From the NCBI RefSeq assembly GCF_002261335.1, contig NZ_NEVL01000002.1, forward strand, positions 496,001-560,000: a DNA stretch of 64,000 nt, written 5' to 3'. Source of the stretch: Bordetella genomosp. 1 (lineage in GTDB: Bacteria; Pseudomonadota; Gammaproteobacteria; Burkholderiales; Burkholderiaceae_B). Numbering within the stretch: position 1 is the first letter of the stretch; each line of letters begins with the position of its first letter. This document shows, one piece after another, positions 19,269-27,211 of this stretch. A program made the translations under genes and the position numbers. The notes below the pieces were generated by a model. The model ran no database searches, was not told where the DNA came from, and saw only the letters and a list, made by a program, of their open reading frames with translations.

Positions 19269-19399
19269 TTTCATTGGGATCTCGGACCCCCGCCATAGGG
19301 CAGCTTAAGGTTGATGTCAGGGCGCCAAAGCTACATTAATGAAAACAGTTCTTGTTTATGAATCTTCGGAACTGCCCCCTGTCACTCAAGGATCCCCTG

Positions 19400-19939
19400 A
19401 TGATGAAAAAAGCCCTAGTACTGGCCCTGGCCGGGATGACATTCTCCGCCGGCGCGCTGGCTGCTGAATACCCGATCGGCAAGCCTGTCGAAAAGGGCGG
19501 CATGGAAATCGGTGCCGTCTATCTCCAGCCCATCGAAATGGACCCGCCGGGCATGATGCGCCCGGCCAAGGATTCCGACGTCCACCTCGAAGCCGACATC
19601 CACGCCACCGCCGGCAACCCCACCGGTTTCCCCGAAGGCGAATGGATGCCCTATCTGGTCGTCAAGTACGAGATCCAGAAGATCGGCAGCGACAAGGTGC
19701 AGAAGGGCACGTTCATGCCCATGGTCGCCAACGACGGTCCGCACTACGGTGAAAACGTCAAGCTCGACGGCCCCGGCAAGTACAAGCTGAAGTATTCGAT
19801 CCTGCCCCCCACCGCCGACAAGATGAGCCACTTCGGCCGTCACGTCGACAAGGAAACCGGCGTGGGCCCGTGGTTCGAGCCCTTCGACATCGACTATGAA
19901 TTCGTCTTCGCCGGCACCGGCAAGAAGGGCGGGTACTGA
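19400..19939 (+). CDS. ftrA: Periplasmic iron-binding protein FtrA (P19/Tp34 family)
   Basis: The 179-residue product has a signal peptide (MMKKALVLALAGMTFSAGALAA) and a P19/Tp34 immunoglobulin-like domain. Conserved metal ligands are visible: a methionine/glutamate N-terminal set (GGMEIGAVYLQPIEMDPPGM), His in SDVHLEADIHA and His in MSHFGRHVD. P19 proteins bind copper and iron in the periplasm and pass ferrous iron on for oxidation-coupled uptake. It is the first of four genes with the composition and order of the Bordetella ftrABCD ferrous-iron operon. Two adjacent ATGs (19400 and 19403) are possible starts after AAGGA at 19389-19393. Iron control is known for this system; no confident Fur box was recognised upstream. 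Confidence 0.93.
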   Translation: MMKKALVLALAGMTFSAGALAAEYPIGKPVEKGGMEIGAVYLQPIEMDPPGMMRPAKDSDVHLEADIHATAGNPTGFPEGEWMPYLVVKYEIQKIGSDKVQKGTFMPMVANDGPHYGENVKLDGPGKYKLKYSILPPTADKMSHFGRHVDKETGVGPWFEPFDIDYEFVFAGTGKKGGY

Positions 19940-19941
19940 TC

Positions 19942-20292
19942 GTGCGAGCACTGTGGGCAGGTCTTTCCGCGTGCCTGGTCGCCATTGCGCTTGCGTGGCC
20001 GTACGCCGCGCAGGCGGACGAGCTGCCCACGTTCACGCTCACGTTCAAGCCCGACGGCACCTTCGAGCCCGCACGGCTCGAGGTGCCCGCCGGGCGTTTC
20101 AAGATCGAGCTCATCAACGAGAGCAATGCCCCCGTCGAGTTCGAGAGCATTCCGCTGCGCAAGGAAAAGGTGCTGGGCCCCGGCGTCAAGTCGTTCGTGG
20201 TCATCACCATCTCCCGGCCCGGCGAGTATCCGTTCTTCGATGACTTCCACCAGGACGTGAAAGGCACGCTGGTGGTCAAGCCCAAAGACTGA
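19942..20292 (+). CDS. ftrB: Cupredoxin-domain protein FtrB
   Basis: A 116-residue periplasmic protein with a signal peptide (LWAGLSACLVAIALAWPYAAQA) and a cupredoxin_1/EfeO-like domain (TFTLTFKPDGTFEPARLEVPAGRFKIELINESNAPVEFES, then PGEYPFFDDFHQD). In the Ftr model it oxidises Fe(II) before permeation. No cysteine is present in the mature domain, so a classical type 1 copper site is not obvious; the methionine/histidine/glutamate residues would have to serve, as in EfeO-type domains. The start is a GTG two bases after the ftrA stop, and ftrC follows after 14 bp. Confidence 0.9.
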   Translation: MRALWAGLSACLVAIALAWPYAAQADELPTFTLTFKPDGTFEPARLEVPAGRFKIELINESNAPVEFESIPLRKEKVLGPGVKSFVVITISRPGEYPFFDDFHQDVKGTLVVKPKD

Positions 20293-20306
20293 ACGCGAGA
20301 GTAGTC

Positions 20307-21152
20307 ATGGAACAGGTTCTTTTCATTGTCTGGCGCGAGAGCGTCGAAGCGTTGCTGGTGGTGGGGATTCTCTACACCTGGCTGCGCGCCGCGCCGCAGG
20401 GGCGCCGTGGCATGCCCTATCTGTGGGGCGGCGTCGTTGCCGGCCTCGCGCTGGCGTTCGCGCTCGCGCTGGTGCTGCTGGGCGTATCCGAATGGCTCAC
20501 CGACGAAGGCCAGGAGTGGTTCCAGGCCGGCATGTCGCTGGTGGCCTGCGCGCTCGTCGTGCAGATGGTGGTCTGGATGAAGCGCCACGGCCGCACGCTC
20601 AAGCGCGAGCTCGAGGGCGGCGCCCAGGACTCGCTCACCCACGACAACTGGTGGGGCCTGTTCATCCTGGTCATGATCGCCGTGGCGCGCGAAGGCAGTG
20701 AAACCGTGGTGTTCCTCTACGGCACCGTGGCCGCGGCCCAGGAGCAGGGCGGCATGCTGTCGCTCACGCTGGCCGGCCTGGGCGGTTTCGTCGTCGCGCT
20801 GTTCACGTTCTGGCTGTTGCAGCTGGGCGGCAAGCTCATCACGTGGCGCCGCTTCTTCCTGGTCACCGAGATCCTGTTGCTGCTGCTGGCCGGCGCGCTG
20901 TTGATCGGCGGCCTGGATCGCCTGATTTCGCTGGGCGTGGTGCCGCCGCTACTCGATCCGGTCTGGGACTCGTCGTGGCTTCTCGACGACAGCAGCGGCA
21001 TCGGCAAGCTGCTGGCCGACTTTGCGGGTTATCGTGCTTTCCCGGCACTGACCTCGGTGCTGGTCTGGGTGGCCTACTGGCTGGTGGTGTGGCTGTTGCT
21101 GGGCCGCGCCAACCGGGCGGCCGCCCGGCCCCAGCCGCGGCCCGCTTCCTGA
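20307..21152 (+). CDS. ftrC: FTR1 family iron permease FtrC
   Basis: A 281-residue inner-membrane permease with seven predicted helices. Both REGxE-type iron-binding motifs of the OFeT/FTR1 family are present: RESVE (residues 10-14) and REGSE (128-132). It transports ferric iron produced by oxidation of Fe(II) at the outer face. Helices include VEALLVVGILYTWL, LWGGVVAGLALAFALALVLLG, LVMIAVA and LVTEILLLLLAGALLIGG. It sits between the cupredoxin and polyferredoxin genes as in Bordetella. Length is normal for the bacterial family. Confidence 0.94.
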   Translation: MEQVLFIVWRESVEALLVVGILYTWLRAAPQGRRGMPYLWGGVVAGLALAFALALVLLGVSEWLTDEGQEWFQAGMSLVACALVVQMVVWMKRHGRTLKRELEGGAQDSLTHDNWWGLFILVMIAVAREGSETVVFLYGTVAAAQEQGGMLSLTLAGLGGFVVALFTFWLLQLGGKLITWRRFFLVTEILLLLLAGALLIGGLDRLISLGVVPPLLDPVWDSSWLLDDSSGIGKLLADFAGYRAFPALTSVLVWVAYWLVVWLLLGRANRAAARPQPRPAS

Positions 21153-21198
21153 TCCGGTCGGGAGTTCCGACACCGGCGTGGTTTTTTAAGGTTTCAAC

Positions 21199-22620
21199 AT
21201 GGCAGCTGTGCTCGGGCGGGCGACCGCCCGCTTTGCCGACTTCCTCCGCGACCATGCCCCATTGCTGCGCAAGCTGCAGTGGGGGATCGTCGCGGTTTAC
21301 GCTTTTCTGCTCATCGTGCCGGCCTGTCTGCCGTTGCCCGACAACGCGGCCTCGGTGGTCAACAACCTGACCATCGTCGCGCAGTTCGCGTTCTGGGGCG
21401 TGTGGTGGCCGTTCGTGCTGGTGTCGATGCCGATTCTCGGCCGGGCCTGGTGCGGCTGGCTCTGTCCGGAGGGCATGCTCACCGAATGGGCGAGCGAGCG
21501 CGGCCAGGGCAAGGCGATCCCGAAGTGGATGCGCTGGGGCGGCTGGCCCTTTGTCGCGTTCGCCCTCACCACGGTCTACGGCCAGCTGGTGAGCGTGTAC
21601 CAGTACCCGCTGGCGGTGCTGGCCGTGCTGGGCGGCTCCACGGTGGCGGCCATGCTGGTGGGCTATCGCTACGGCCGCAGCAAGCGCGTCTGGTGCAAAT
21701 ACCTGTGCCCGGTCAACGGCGTGTTCAACCTGCTGGCCAAGCTCGCCCCCTGGCACTTCAAGGTCAACGAAGACACCTGGCGCCATCCGGTGATCCGGAT
21801 CGAGCCGGTCAACTGTGCGCCGCTGGTGCCGCTGCGCCACATGAAGGGCGCGGGCGACTGCCACGTCTGTGGCCGCTGCAGCGACTATCGCGGCGCCATC
21901 CAGCTCACGCCGCGCTCGCCCGAAGAAGAGATCGTGCACGTGGCCCAGGGCGACAACTGGCAGACCGCGCTGATCCTGTTCGGCCTGATGGGCATCGCCA
22001 TCGGCGCGTTCCTGTGGAGCGCGAGCCCCTGGTACGTCACGCTCAAGCAGTGGGCCGCCACCTGGCTGGTCGAAAACGACATCATGTGGCCGCTCGCCGA
22101 CAACGCGCCGTGGTTCATCCTGACCCACTACCCCGAGGTCAACGACAGCTTCTCGTGGCTCGACGGCGGCGCGATCCTGGCTTTCTGCGCCGGCAGCCTC
22201 GTCTGTGTCGGTGGCGTGGCCTGGCTGGCGCTGTGGCTGGCCGATCGCATCGCGCCGCTCACCGGCGCCGTGGTGGCACCGGGCGATGCCGAGCATCCCG
22301 ACCACATCGCCCATGGCCGCCTGGCCGGGCTCAACAAGCTGGCCCAGGCCTACATCCCGACCGCCGGCGTAGGCGTGTTCCTCGGCCTGTCGGCCACCAC
22401 GCTCACGCTGCTGCAGCACGAAGGCGTGCGCACGGGCTGGGCCACGCCGGTGCGCATGACGCTGCTGTCGCTGGCGGTGGCCTGGACGCTGCGCCTGCTG
22501 TGGCGCGTGCTGCACCAGCGCAGCCACGGCCCGGTGCGCCGCATTGCCGCCTGGATCGTCGCCGCTGCCGGCCTCGCGCCGTTCTGCCTGGCCTGGTATC
22601 TGTTCTTCATCGCGTGGTGA
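21199..22620 (+). CDS. ftrD: Polyferredoxin-like membrane protein FtrD
   Basis: A 473-residue NapH/NosR/RdxA-like membrane protein. Cysteine motifs are CGWLCP (85-90), CKYLCP (166-171) and CHVCGRC (221-227), sufficient for iron-sulfur centres and the short cysteine pairs used in electron transfer by this family. Several membrane helices surround them (WGIVAVYAFLLIV, FAFWGVWWPFVLVSMPILG, and helices near 250, 310 and 430). In the Ftr model it passes electrons from the oxidation step to the cytoplasm. It is the last gene of ftrABCD and is followed by a clear terminator. Confidence 0.92.
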   Translation: MAAVLGRATARFADFLRDHAPLLRKLQWGIVAVYAFLLIVPACLPLPDNAASVVNNLTIVAQFAFWGVWWPFVLVSMPILGRAWCGWLCPEGMLTEWASERGQGKAIPKWMRWGGWPFVAFALTTVYGQLVSVYQYPLAVLAVLGGSTVAAMLVGYRYGRSKRVWCKYLCPVNGVFNLLAKLAPWHFKVNEDTWRHPVIRIEPVNCAPLVPLRHMKGAGDCHVCGRCSDYRGAIQLTPRSPEEEIVHVAQGDNWQTALILFGLMGIAIGAFLWSASPWYVTLKQWAATWLVENDIMWPLADNAPWFILTHYPEVNDSFSWLDGGAILAFCAGSLVCVGGVAWLALWLADRIAPLTGAVVAPGDAEHPDHIAHGRLAGLNKLAQAYIPTAGVGVFLGLSATTLTLLQHEGVRTGWATPVRMTLLSLAVAWTLRLLWRVLHQRSHGPVRRIAAWIVAAAGLAPFCLAWYLFFIAW

Positions 22621-22646
22621 GCCCGCGGCGCCGCGGATGCGATACG

Positions 22647-22676
22647 GGCCACCCCGCTGCGGGTGGCCTGTTTTTT
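22647..22676 (+). terminator. Intrinsic terminator after ftrD
   Basis: GGCCACCC (22647-22654), loop CGCTGC and GGGTGGCC (22661-22668) form an 8-bp stem followed by TGTTTTTT, 26 bases after the ftrD stop. Confidence 0.92.
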
Positions 22677-22780
22677 CAGGCATGCTGTATCGGTGCTTTT
22701 TCGCGCGACTGTCTCTTTCGACCGCGCGCCGCCCGTCGGTATAGTGGCCGCTCGAATCCGTGCCGTATCCAAGGACAGCC

Positions 22781-23665
22781 ATGAAGACCTACCGCTACCG
22801 CCTGCTCAATGTTTTTGCCGAGTCCACTTTCGGGGGCAACCCCCTGTGCGTGTTCGAAGACGCGCGCGGCATGGACGACGCCACCATGCAGGCGCTCGCG
22901 TTGCAGTTCAATCTTTCCGAGACCACCTTCGTGCTGCCGGCCGAAGACGGCGCCGACGCCCGCGTGCGCATCTTCACGCCCGGCTACGAAATGCGCTTCG
23001 CCGGCCATCCCACGCTCGGCACCGCCCACGTGGTGCGCGCGCTGCTCAACCGCGGCGACGCCGTGAAGCTGTCGTTTCCGGCCGGCATCGTCGACGTGCA
23101 GGCGCAGGGCGACACCTGGACCCTGACCGCGCCCACGCAGGGCGCGCCGCGCACGGCCGCCGCCAAGCTGGCCCCGGCCGTGATCGCATCGCACCTGGGC
23201 CTGCGCGAAGACGACCTGCTCGACGCGCCGTCGTGGGTCGACACCGGCGCCGACCAGCTGCTGGTGCCGGTGCGCAGCCTCGACGCCGTGTTGCGCGCGC
23301 AACCGGACAGCGGCCGCCTCGAGGAATGGGAGCTCTCCAGCCTGGGCCGCCGCACGGCCTATGTGTTCGCCTTCGACGACGCGACGGCGGGCGCGGGCGC
23401 CGGTGCGCGCCGCGCCGTGACCGCGCGCTACTTCTTCGCCAAGGCCGGCGGCGGCGTGGCCGAGGATCCGGGCACGGGTTCGGCCTGCGCCAATCTCGGC
23501 GGCTGGCTCATCGCGCGCGGCGAGTCGCCCGCGCAGGTGCGGGTCAGCCAGGGCGACCAGGTGCAGCGCCCGTGCCGATTGCTGCTCGACGTGTCCGCCG
23601 ACGGCGCGATCCGCGTGGGCGGCCGCGTGATCGAGCTGGGGCAGGGCGAGGTGCGCCTGCCCTGA
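22781..23665 (+). CDS. PhzF family phenazine biosynthesis-like isomerase
   Basis: The 294-residue protein belongs to the PhzF/diaminopimelate-epimerase fold. Signatures are the N-terminal NVFAESTFGGNPLCVFEDA, the catalytic-region glutamate in NLSETTFVLP, the loop TPGYEMRFAGHPTLGTAHVV and the C-terminal AEDPGTGSACANLGGWL. It is a cytoplasmic isomerase or hydrolase of unknown substrate; family members outside phenazine clusters are common. AAGGA before the ATG at 22781 supports the start. A TATAGT at 22740-22745 may be its -10 element. It is convergent with the TrxB-like gene, the two separated by a GC hairpin. Confidence 0.9.
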   Translation: MKTYRYRLLNVFAESTFGGNPLCVFEDARGMDDATMQALALQFNLSETTFVLPAEDGADARVRIFTPGYEMRFAGHPTLGTAHVVRALLNRGDAVKLSFPAGIVDVQAQGDTWTLTAPTQGAPRTAAAKLAPAVIASHLGLREDDLLDAPSWVDTGADQLLVPVRSLDAVLRAQPDSGRLEEWELSSLGRRTAYVFAFDDATAGAGAGARRAVTARYFFAKAGGGVAEDPGTGSACANLGGWLIARGESPAQVRVSQGDQVQRPCRLLLDVSADGAIRVGGRVIELGQGEVRLP

Positions 23666-23685
23666 GCCGGGCCTAGCGGCCCGGC
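23666..23685. terminator. Hairpin between convergent genes
   Basis: GCCGGGCC-TAGC-GGCCCGGC is a perfect 8-bp stem with a 4-nt loop filling the 30-bp gap between the phzF-like and TrxB-like genes. It has no T-tract, so efficient intrinsic termination is uncertain. Confidence 0.5.
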
Positions 23686-23695
23686 GGCGCAAGAT

Positions 23696-24589
23696 TCAGT
23701 GCGCCGGGCCGAACACCAGTTCGCGGTGCACGGCCATGCCGGCCATCGCGCCATCGGCCACGGCGAACGTGACCGAGCCCGCCGCGCGGGCCACGTCGCC
23801 GCAGGCATAGACGCCGGGCACGCTGGTGGCCTTCATGGCGTCGGTGCGCACCGTGGATCCCTGCGGCCATTCGTCGAACGCGCAGCCCAGCTGGGCCGGG
23901 ATCGGGCTGGCCACCTCGATGCGCGTGGCCGTGAAGATGCCGGCAAACGGCAGGACGCGGCCGTCGCGCAGCACCACGTCGGCATCGCCTTCGATCCGCG
24001 CCACCGGGGTGTGCTCGAGCGCCACGCCGCGTGCGGCCAGCTGGCGCAACTGCTCGGCATCGGGGGTGAAGGCGTCGTTCAGCAGCAGCGTGGTGGGGCC
24101 CCAGTCGGGCAGCAACAGCGCCTGGTGCATCGCCAGCGCCGAGCTGGCGAACACGGCCAGGCGGCCGCGCTCGCGTTCGTAGCCGTCGCAGTACGGGCAC
24201 ATGAACACGTGGCGGCCCCAGCGTTCGGCCAGGCCGGGCAGCGCGGGCAGGTGGTCGCGCAGGCCGGTGGCGAGGATCAGGTGCCGGCCCTGCGCCATGC
24301 CGGCGCCGCCGATGGCCACGCGGAACCCGCCTTCGATGCGCTCGGCCGAATCCGCGGTGCCGTCGATCCAGGTGACCGTGTCGTAGGCCTGGACCTGGGC
24401 GCGGCCGATGGCCGCGATTTCCGCGGGCGGCTCGCCGTCGCGGGTGAGAAAGCCATGGGAGTGGGCGGCGCTGCGGTTGCGGCGCACGCCGGCGTCGACC
24501 ACCAGCACGCGGCGGCGCGCGCGGGCCAGTTGCAGGGCGGCGGCCAGGCCGGCATAGCTGCCGCCGATGATGATGGCGTCATGGAACAT
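23696..24589 (-). CDS. NAD(P)/FAD-dependent oxidoreductase, thioredoxin-reductase-like
   Basis: A 297-residue flavoprotein. The N-terminal FAD-binding motif is IIIGGSYAGLAAALQLA, and the second nucleotide-binding region follows the redox pair CPYC (Cys131 and Cys134; FMCPYCDGYE). The C-terminal VPGVYACGDVARAAGSVTFAVADGAMAG is the standard FAD-binding end. This is the layout of thioredoxin reductase-like disulfide reductases. The ATG at 24589 follows GGAGAATCCCC; the upstream 25 in-frame codons lack similarity and overlap operators. It is divergent from an Rrf2 regulator, which probably represses it. Confidence 0.9.
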   Translation of the reverse strand: MFHDAIIIGGSYAGLAAALQLARARRRVLVVDAGVRRNRSAAHSHGFLTRDGEPPAEIAAIGRAQVQAYDTVTWIDGTADSAERIEGGFRVAIGGAGMAQGRHLILATGLRDHLPALPGLAERWGRHVFMCPYCDGYERERGRLAVFASSALAMHQALLLPDWGPTTLLLNDAFTPDAEQLRQLAARGVALEHTPVARIEGDADVVLRDGRVLPFAGIFTATRIEVASPIPAQLGCAFDEWPQGSTVRTDAMKATSVPGVYACGDVARAAGSVTFAVADGAMAGMAVHRELVFGPAH

Positions 24590-24628
24590 GGGGATTCTCC
24601 TTCTTGGGCGGCAAGGGGCGCGCCGCAT

Positions 24629-24694
24629 TACGAAACTTTTGAAGTTACATGATAGGGCGTGCATGGCCTTTCACGCAACTTATAATGTTTCGTA
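24629..24694. promoter_or_regulatory. Divergent promoter with two Rrf2-type operators
   Basis: TACGAAACTTTTGAAGTT lies on the plus strand at 24629-24646. Its partner AACTTATAATGTTTCGTA at 24677-24694 is the same site on the minus strand: its reverse complement matches the first at 15 of 18 bases. The second copy contains a perfect TATAAT (24681-24686), the likely -10 of the rrf2 gene. Autorepression and co-repression of the oxidoreductase gene are inferred. Confidence 0.65.
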
Positions 24695-24729
24695 TGCACG
24701 CCGCCCGGTGTGCCCGCCCTGGAGATCCG

Positions 24730-25221
24730 ATGCGCAGCGATAGCCGCCTGTCCCGCATGCTGCACGTGCTGCTGCACATGGCGCGTCATGACGCGCCCTA
24801 TACCTCCGAGCAGATCGCCCGCATGCTGCACACCAACCCGGTGGTGGTGCGCCGGACCATGGCCGGGCTGCGGCAGGCCGGGTATGTGCGCTCGGAGAAG
24901 GGCCATGGGGGCGGCTGGTCGCTCGCGTGCGACCTGGCGCAGGTGTCGCTGCTCGACATCCACCGCGCCGTGGGCGGGCCACGCCTGTTTGCCATCGGCA
25001 ACGAGATCGAGAATCCCGAGTGCGGCGTGGAGCAGGTGGTGAACGCCGCGCTGGACGACGCGCTGCGGCAGGCCGAGGCCTTGCTCGTCGAACGGCTGGG
25101 CCGCATCGCGCTGTCGGACCTGGCGCGGGATTTCGACGTGCTGTGCCGCGAGCGCGGCTGGGATGCGAAGCTGGCCGCGCAGGCCCAGGCCTGCGAGGAA
25201 ATGCAGGCGGGCGACGCCTGA
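24730..25221 (+). CDS. Rrf2 family transcriptional regulator
   Basis: A 163-residue winged-helix protein: RLSRMLHVLLHMARHDAPYTSEQIARMLHTNPVVVRRTMAGLRQAGYVRSEKGHGGGWSLA is the standard Rrf2 DNA-binding domain with the glycine-rich wing. Cysteines are at 67, 98, 139 and 155, but the compact CX5-CX5-C iron-sulfur ligand set of IscR/NsrR is absent, so this is more like the YwnA/redox- or ligand-sensing branch. The ATG at 24730 follows GGAG at 24721. It is divergent from the TrxB-like oxidoreductase, and two mirrored 18-bp operators lie in the shared promoter region. Confidence 0.9.
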   Translation: MRSDSRLSRMLHVLLHMARHDAPYTSEQIARMLHTNPVVVRRTMAGLRQAGYVRSEKGHGGGWSLACDLAQVSLLDIHRAVGGPRLFAIGNEIENPECGVEQVVNAALDDALRQAEALLVERLGRIALSDLARDFDVLCRERGWDAKLAAQAQACEEMQAGDA

Positions 25222-25257
25222 AGCCGGGCGGGCGCGGCGGCGAGGCCCACGCGGGGC

Positions 25258-25284
25258 AAAAAAAACCGGACCACGAGGGTCCGG
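25258..25284 (-). terminator. Intrinsic terminator downstream of the BON gene
   Basis: CCGGACC (25266-25272) and GGTCCGG (25278-25284) form a stem; on the minus strand it is followed by eight T (A-run 25258-25265). It lies about 80 bases beyond the BON gene stop. Confidence 0.8.
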
Positions 25285-25361
25285 AAGATTCGCTCACCGC
25301 GAGGATGAACGTGGTCACTTGAGAGCAAGCCGTGCAATGCACGGCGGGGCGGCTGCGCCCT

Positions 25362-25697
25362 TTACTTCTTCGCCTTGGCCGGGTCGACCTTGACGTTGTT
25401 CATGACCTGCTTGACGCCTTCCACGCCGCGCGCAACCTTGGCGGCGCGGTCAGCCTGGTCGGCGGTGCCGACCGTACCGGACAGCGTCACGACGCCGTTG
25501 TTGGTCTCGGCAGCGACGTCCAGGGCGCTCAGGTCCTTTTCGGCGACGATGGCGGCCTTCACCTTGGTGGTGATGGAGGCGTCGGAAGCGTATTCGCCAA
25601 CCGACTGCTTGGGCTTCTCGTCGGCAGCGTAGGCCGAGGTACCGAGGACGGCGGTGGTGCCCAGGGCAAGGGCGGCGATCAGTTTGCGAGTATTCAT
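25362..25697 (-). CDS. BON domain-containing periplasmic protein (OsmY-like)
   Basis: The 111-residue product has a signal peptide (MNTRKLIAALALGTTAVLGTSAYA) and one BON domain (SDASITTKVKAAIVAEKDLSALDVAAETNNGVVTLSGTV followed by QADRAAKVARGVEGVKQVMNNVKV). BON domains bind phospholipid membranes, and OsmY-like proteins protect the envelope under osmotic stress. The ATG at 25697 is preceded by GGAG. On the same strand upstream are a DUF1328 and a CsbD gene, both typical of general stress loci, so the trio probably responds together. The C-terminal tail is lysine-rich. Confidence 0.92.
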   Translation of the reverse strand: MNTRKLIAALALGTTAVLGTSAYAADEKPKQSVGEYASDASITTKVKAAIVAEKDLSALDVAAETNNGVVTLSGTVGTADQADRAAKVARGVEGVKQVMNNVKVDPAKAKK

Positions 25698-25875
25698 GGC
25701 AGACTCCAAATGCGGTTGTGAGTTGTGGTTCTGGAACGTGCGCGCTCTGGGCGCTGGGCCTGGCATCGAGCGCCGGCCCGATCCGGGGGGCGGCTCCGTC
25801 CGCGCCGGGGTTGGCCCCCGGGGTGGGTGCGGTCGGAGCACAGAATCAGACCGGCGCCCGATGCCACGCCCGGGA

Positions 25876-26040
25876 CTACCTCTTGCGCAGCGCGCCGCTC
25901 AGGATCGAAAGCAGGGCCAGGACCAGGAACACGAAGAACAGGACCTTGGCAATGCCGGCGGCGCCGGCTGCGATGCCGCCAAAGCCGAGCACTGCGGCGA
26001 TGATGGCGATCACGAAGAAGACAGCTGCGTAGTACAGCAT
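25876..26040 (-). CDS. DUF1328 (UPF0391) small membrane protein
   Basis: A 54-residue protein read on the minus strand from the ATG at 26040 to the TAG at 25876-25878. It begins [22 protein letters not shown] and continues with [19 protein letters not shown] and [13 protein letters not shown]. This matches the DUF1328/UPF0391 family (YtjA-like), small two-helix membrane proteins of unknown function. A strong GAGGAG ribosome site lies seven to eight bases upstream. Members are frequently next to CsbD and BON stress genes, as here. Confidence 0.9.
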   Translation of the reverse strand: MLYYAAVFFVIAIIAAVLGFGGIAAGAAGIAKVLFFVFLVLALLSILSGALRKR

Positions 26041-26130
26041 GGTGATTCTCCTCGGAAGTTTTCCCGATGCGATCGGGGGGCGGACTCGTTACAGCAAGGG
26101 GCGTGCCCGTCGGGCCCGCCCCCACTGGCA

Positions 26131-26331
26131 TCAGCGGTTGCGGTCGAAGAAGTCGTCGACTTCCTTCTTGGCTTCTTCCTTGGTCTTGCCGTAGCGTTCC
26201 TGGATCAGGCCCGCCAGGCGTTCGGCGTTGCCTTCGGTACGCGTCAATTCGTCGTCGGTCAGGTCGCCCCAGGCGGCCTTGGCCTTACCGGTCATTTGCT
26301 TCCACTTGCCCGCGATGATGTCGTTGTTCAT
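26131..26331 (-). CDS. CsbD family stress-response protein
   Basis: The 66-residue protein reads MNNDIIAGKWKQMTGKAKAAWG and continues with the LTDDEL, GNAERLAGLIQERYGKTKEEAKKEVDDFF pattern of CsbD proteins, a small hydrophilic helical family induced by general stress. The ATG at 26331 is preceded by GAGAGG. A TTGACA on the minus strand (26447-26452) with a 17-bp spacer to CGTACG is a candidate promoter about 100 bp upstream. The molecular role of CsbD is not established. Confidence 0.9.
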   Translation of the reverse strand: MNNDIIAGKWKQMTGKAKAAWGDLTDDELTRTEGNAERLAGLIQERYGKTKEEAKKEVDDFFDRNR

Positions 26332-26680
26332 CTGCCTCTCCTTGCATTGCTGTCGGGGCCGGGTGCCCTGGCCTGGGCTTCCGGTTCCCCGGGATGTGGG
26401 GTTGCTGATCAGCACGTCTTCACCGTACGGGTGCCCGGCTGGGCCTGTCAAAGCCGGCGTGTGGGGAAATGTAAATCCCCCCCTCAGCAACGCTTCCCAC
26501 GTTCGCAAGCAGCGTGCCCGGGCCGGCGGATGCAGAGCGGCGCATCCCCAGCAAACCCAGTCGGCGCGCGGTTTTTACAGGGAATCGGTAAAAAAAAGGG
26601 ATGGACCTGGTCCACCCATTTTTTACATTTTGAGCATCAATTGGCCCGTTTTGAGCCCGCCATGCGACCGGATGTAACGG
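26332..26680. other. Non-coding region upstream of csbD-like gene
   Basis: These 349 bp hold no convincing gene. The features seen are the minus-strand TTGACA at 26447-26452, a 5-bp inverted repeat GGGGA/TCCCC at 26463-26480 and the cytochrome b561 terminator at 26590-26624. Confidence 0.6.
26590..26624 (-). terminator. Intrinsic terminator after cytochrome b561 gene
   Basis: An imperfect hairpin around TGGACC-T-GGTCCA with GGG/CCC and A/T extensions has an A-run on the left (26590-26597) and a T-run on the right. On the minus strand it ends in eight T, about 60 bases after the stop of the cytochrome gene. Confidence 0.8.
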
Positions 26681-27211
26681 CTAAATCATGCGTTTGAGGG
26701 TGTCGTCGCGCTTGACGTAGTGGTGCCAGAGGGCGGCCAGCGCGTGCAGGCCGATCACGAAATAGAAGGCGTTGCCCAGCAGTTCGTGCGCCTCCTTCAC
26801 GGCCGGGCGCAGGCCCGGGTTCGGCCCGACGACCGCGAACGACCAGTCCAGCCCGATCAGCGTCACGGGGCGGCCATTGAGGTTGAGCAGCAGGATGCCG
26901 AGGATGGGCTGGGCCAGGATGAAGACATAGAGCGCCACGTGTGCCGCGCGCGCCAGACAGGTCTGCAGCGCGGGGCCCGGCACCGGCGCAGGGGCGGCGT
27001 GGGTGGCGCGCCAGCCGATGCGCACGATGGACAGCAGCAGCACCAGCACGCCGGCCCAGAGGTGGATGCCGGTCCAGAACGCGCGCTCGGGCGCGCCGCG
27101 CGGACCGCGGAACTCGATGGCGAAATAGGCGAGGGCGACCAGCAGGAAAATGAGCCAGTGCAGGCCGACGGCGGGGCGCGAGTAGCGCTGCGGCGGGGGA
27201 ACGGCGGACAT
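26681..27211 (-). CDS. Cytochrome b561
   Basis: A 176-residue four-helix membrane cytochrome of the YodB/CybB type. Histidines in the right places for two haems are seen: LHWLIFLL in the first helix, GIHLWAGVLVLLLS in the second, ARAAHVALYVFILAQPILG in the third and IGLHALAALWHHYV in the fourth. It would transfer electrons from quinol to a periplasmic acceptor; in E. coli CybB functions as a superoxide:quinone oxidoreductase. A GAGGAG ribosome site precedes the ATG at 27211. It is monocistronic, with its own terminator. Confidence 0.93.
   Translation of the reverse strand: MSAVPPPQRYSRPAVGLHWLIFLLVALAYFAIEFRGPRGAPERAFWTGIHLWAGVLVLLLSIVRIGWRATHAAPAPVPGPALQTCLARAAHVALYVFILAQPILGILLLNLNGRPVTLIGLDWSFAVVGPNPGLRPAVKEAHELLGNAFYFVIGLHALAALWHHYVKRDDTLKRMI

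Noticed and set aside
16099-19296. A 1065-codon open frame on the minus strand opposite phaC, phaB and phaR
   Set aside because: Its translation is arginine/histidine/glycine-rich without any domain; phaC, phaB and phaR on the other strand have full motifs. It is an effect of high-GC codon bias.
19280-19399. A Fur box before ftrA
   Set aside because: The best alignments to the 19-bp consensus in this stretch were poor; iron control is expected from the family but was not seen here.
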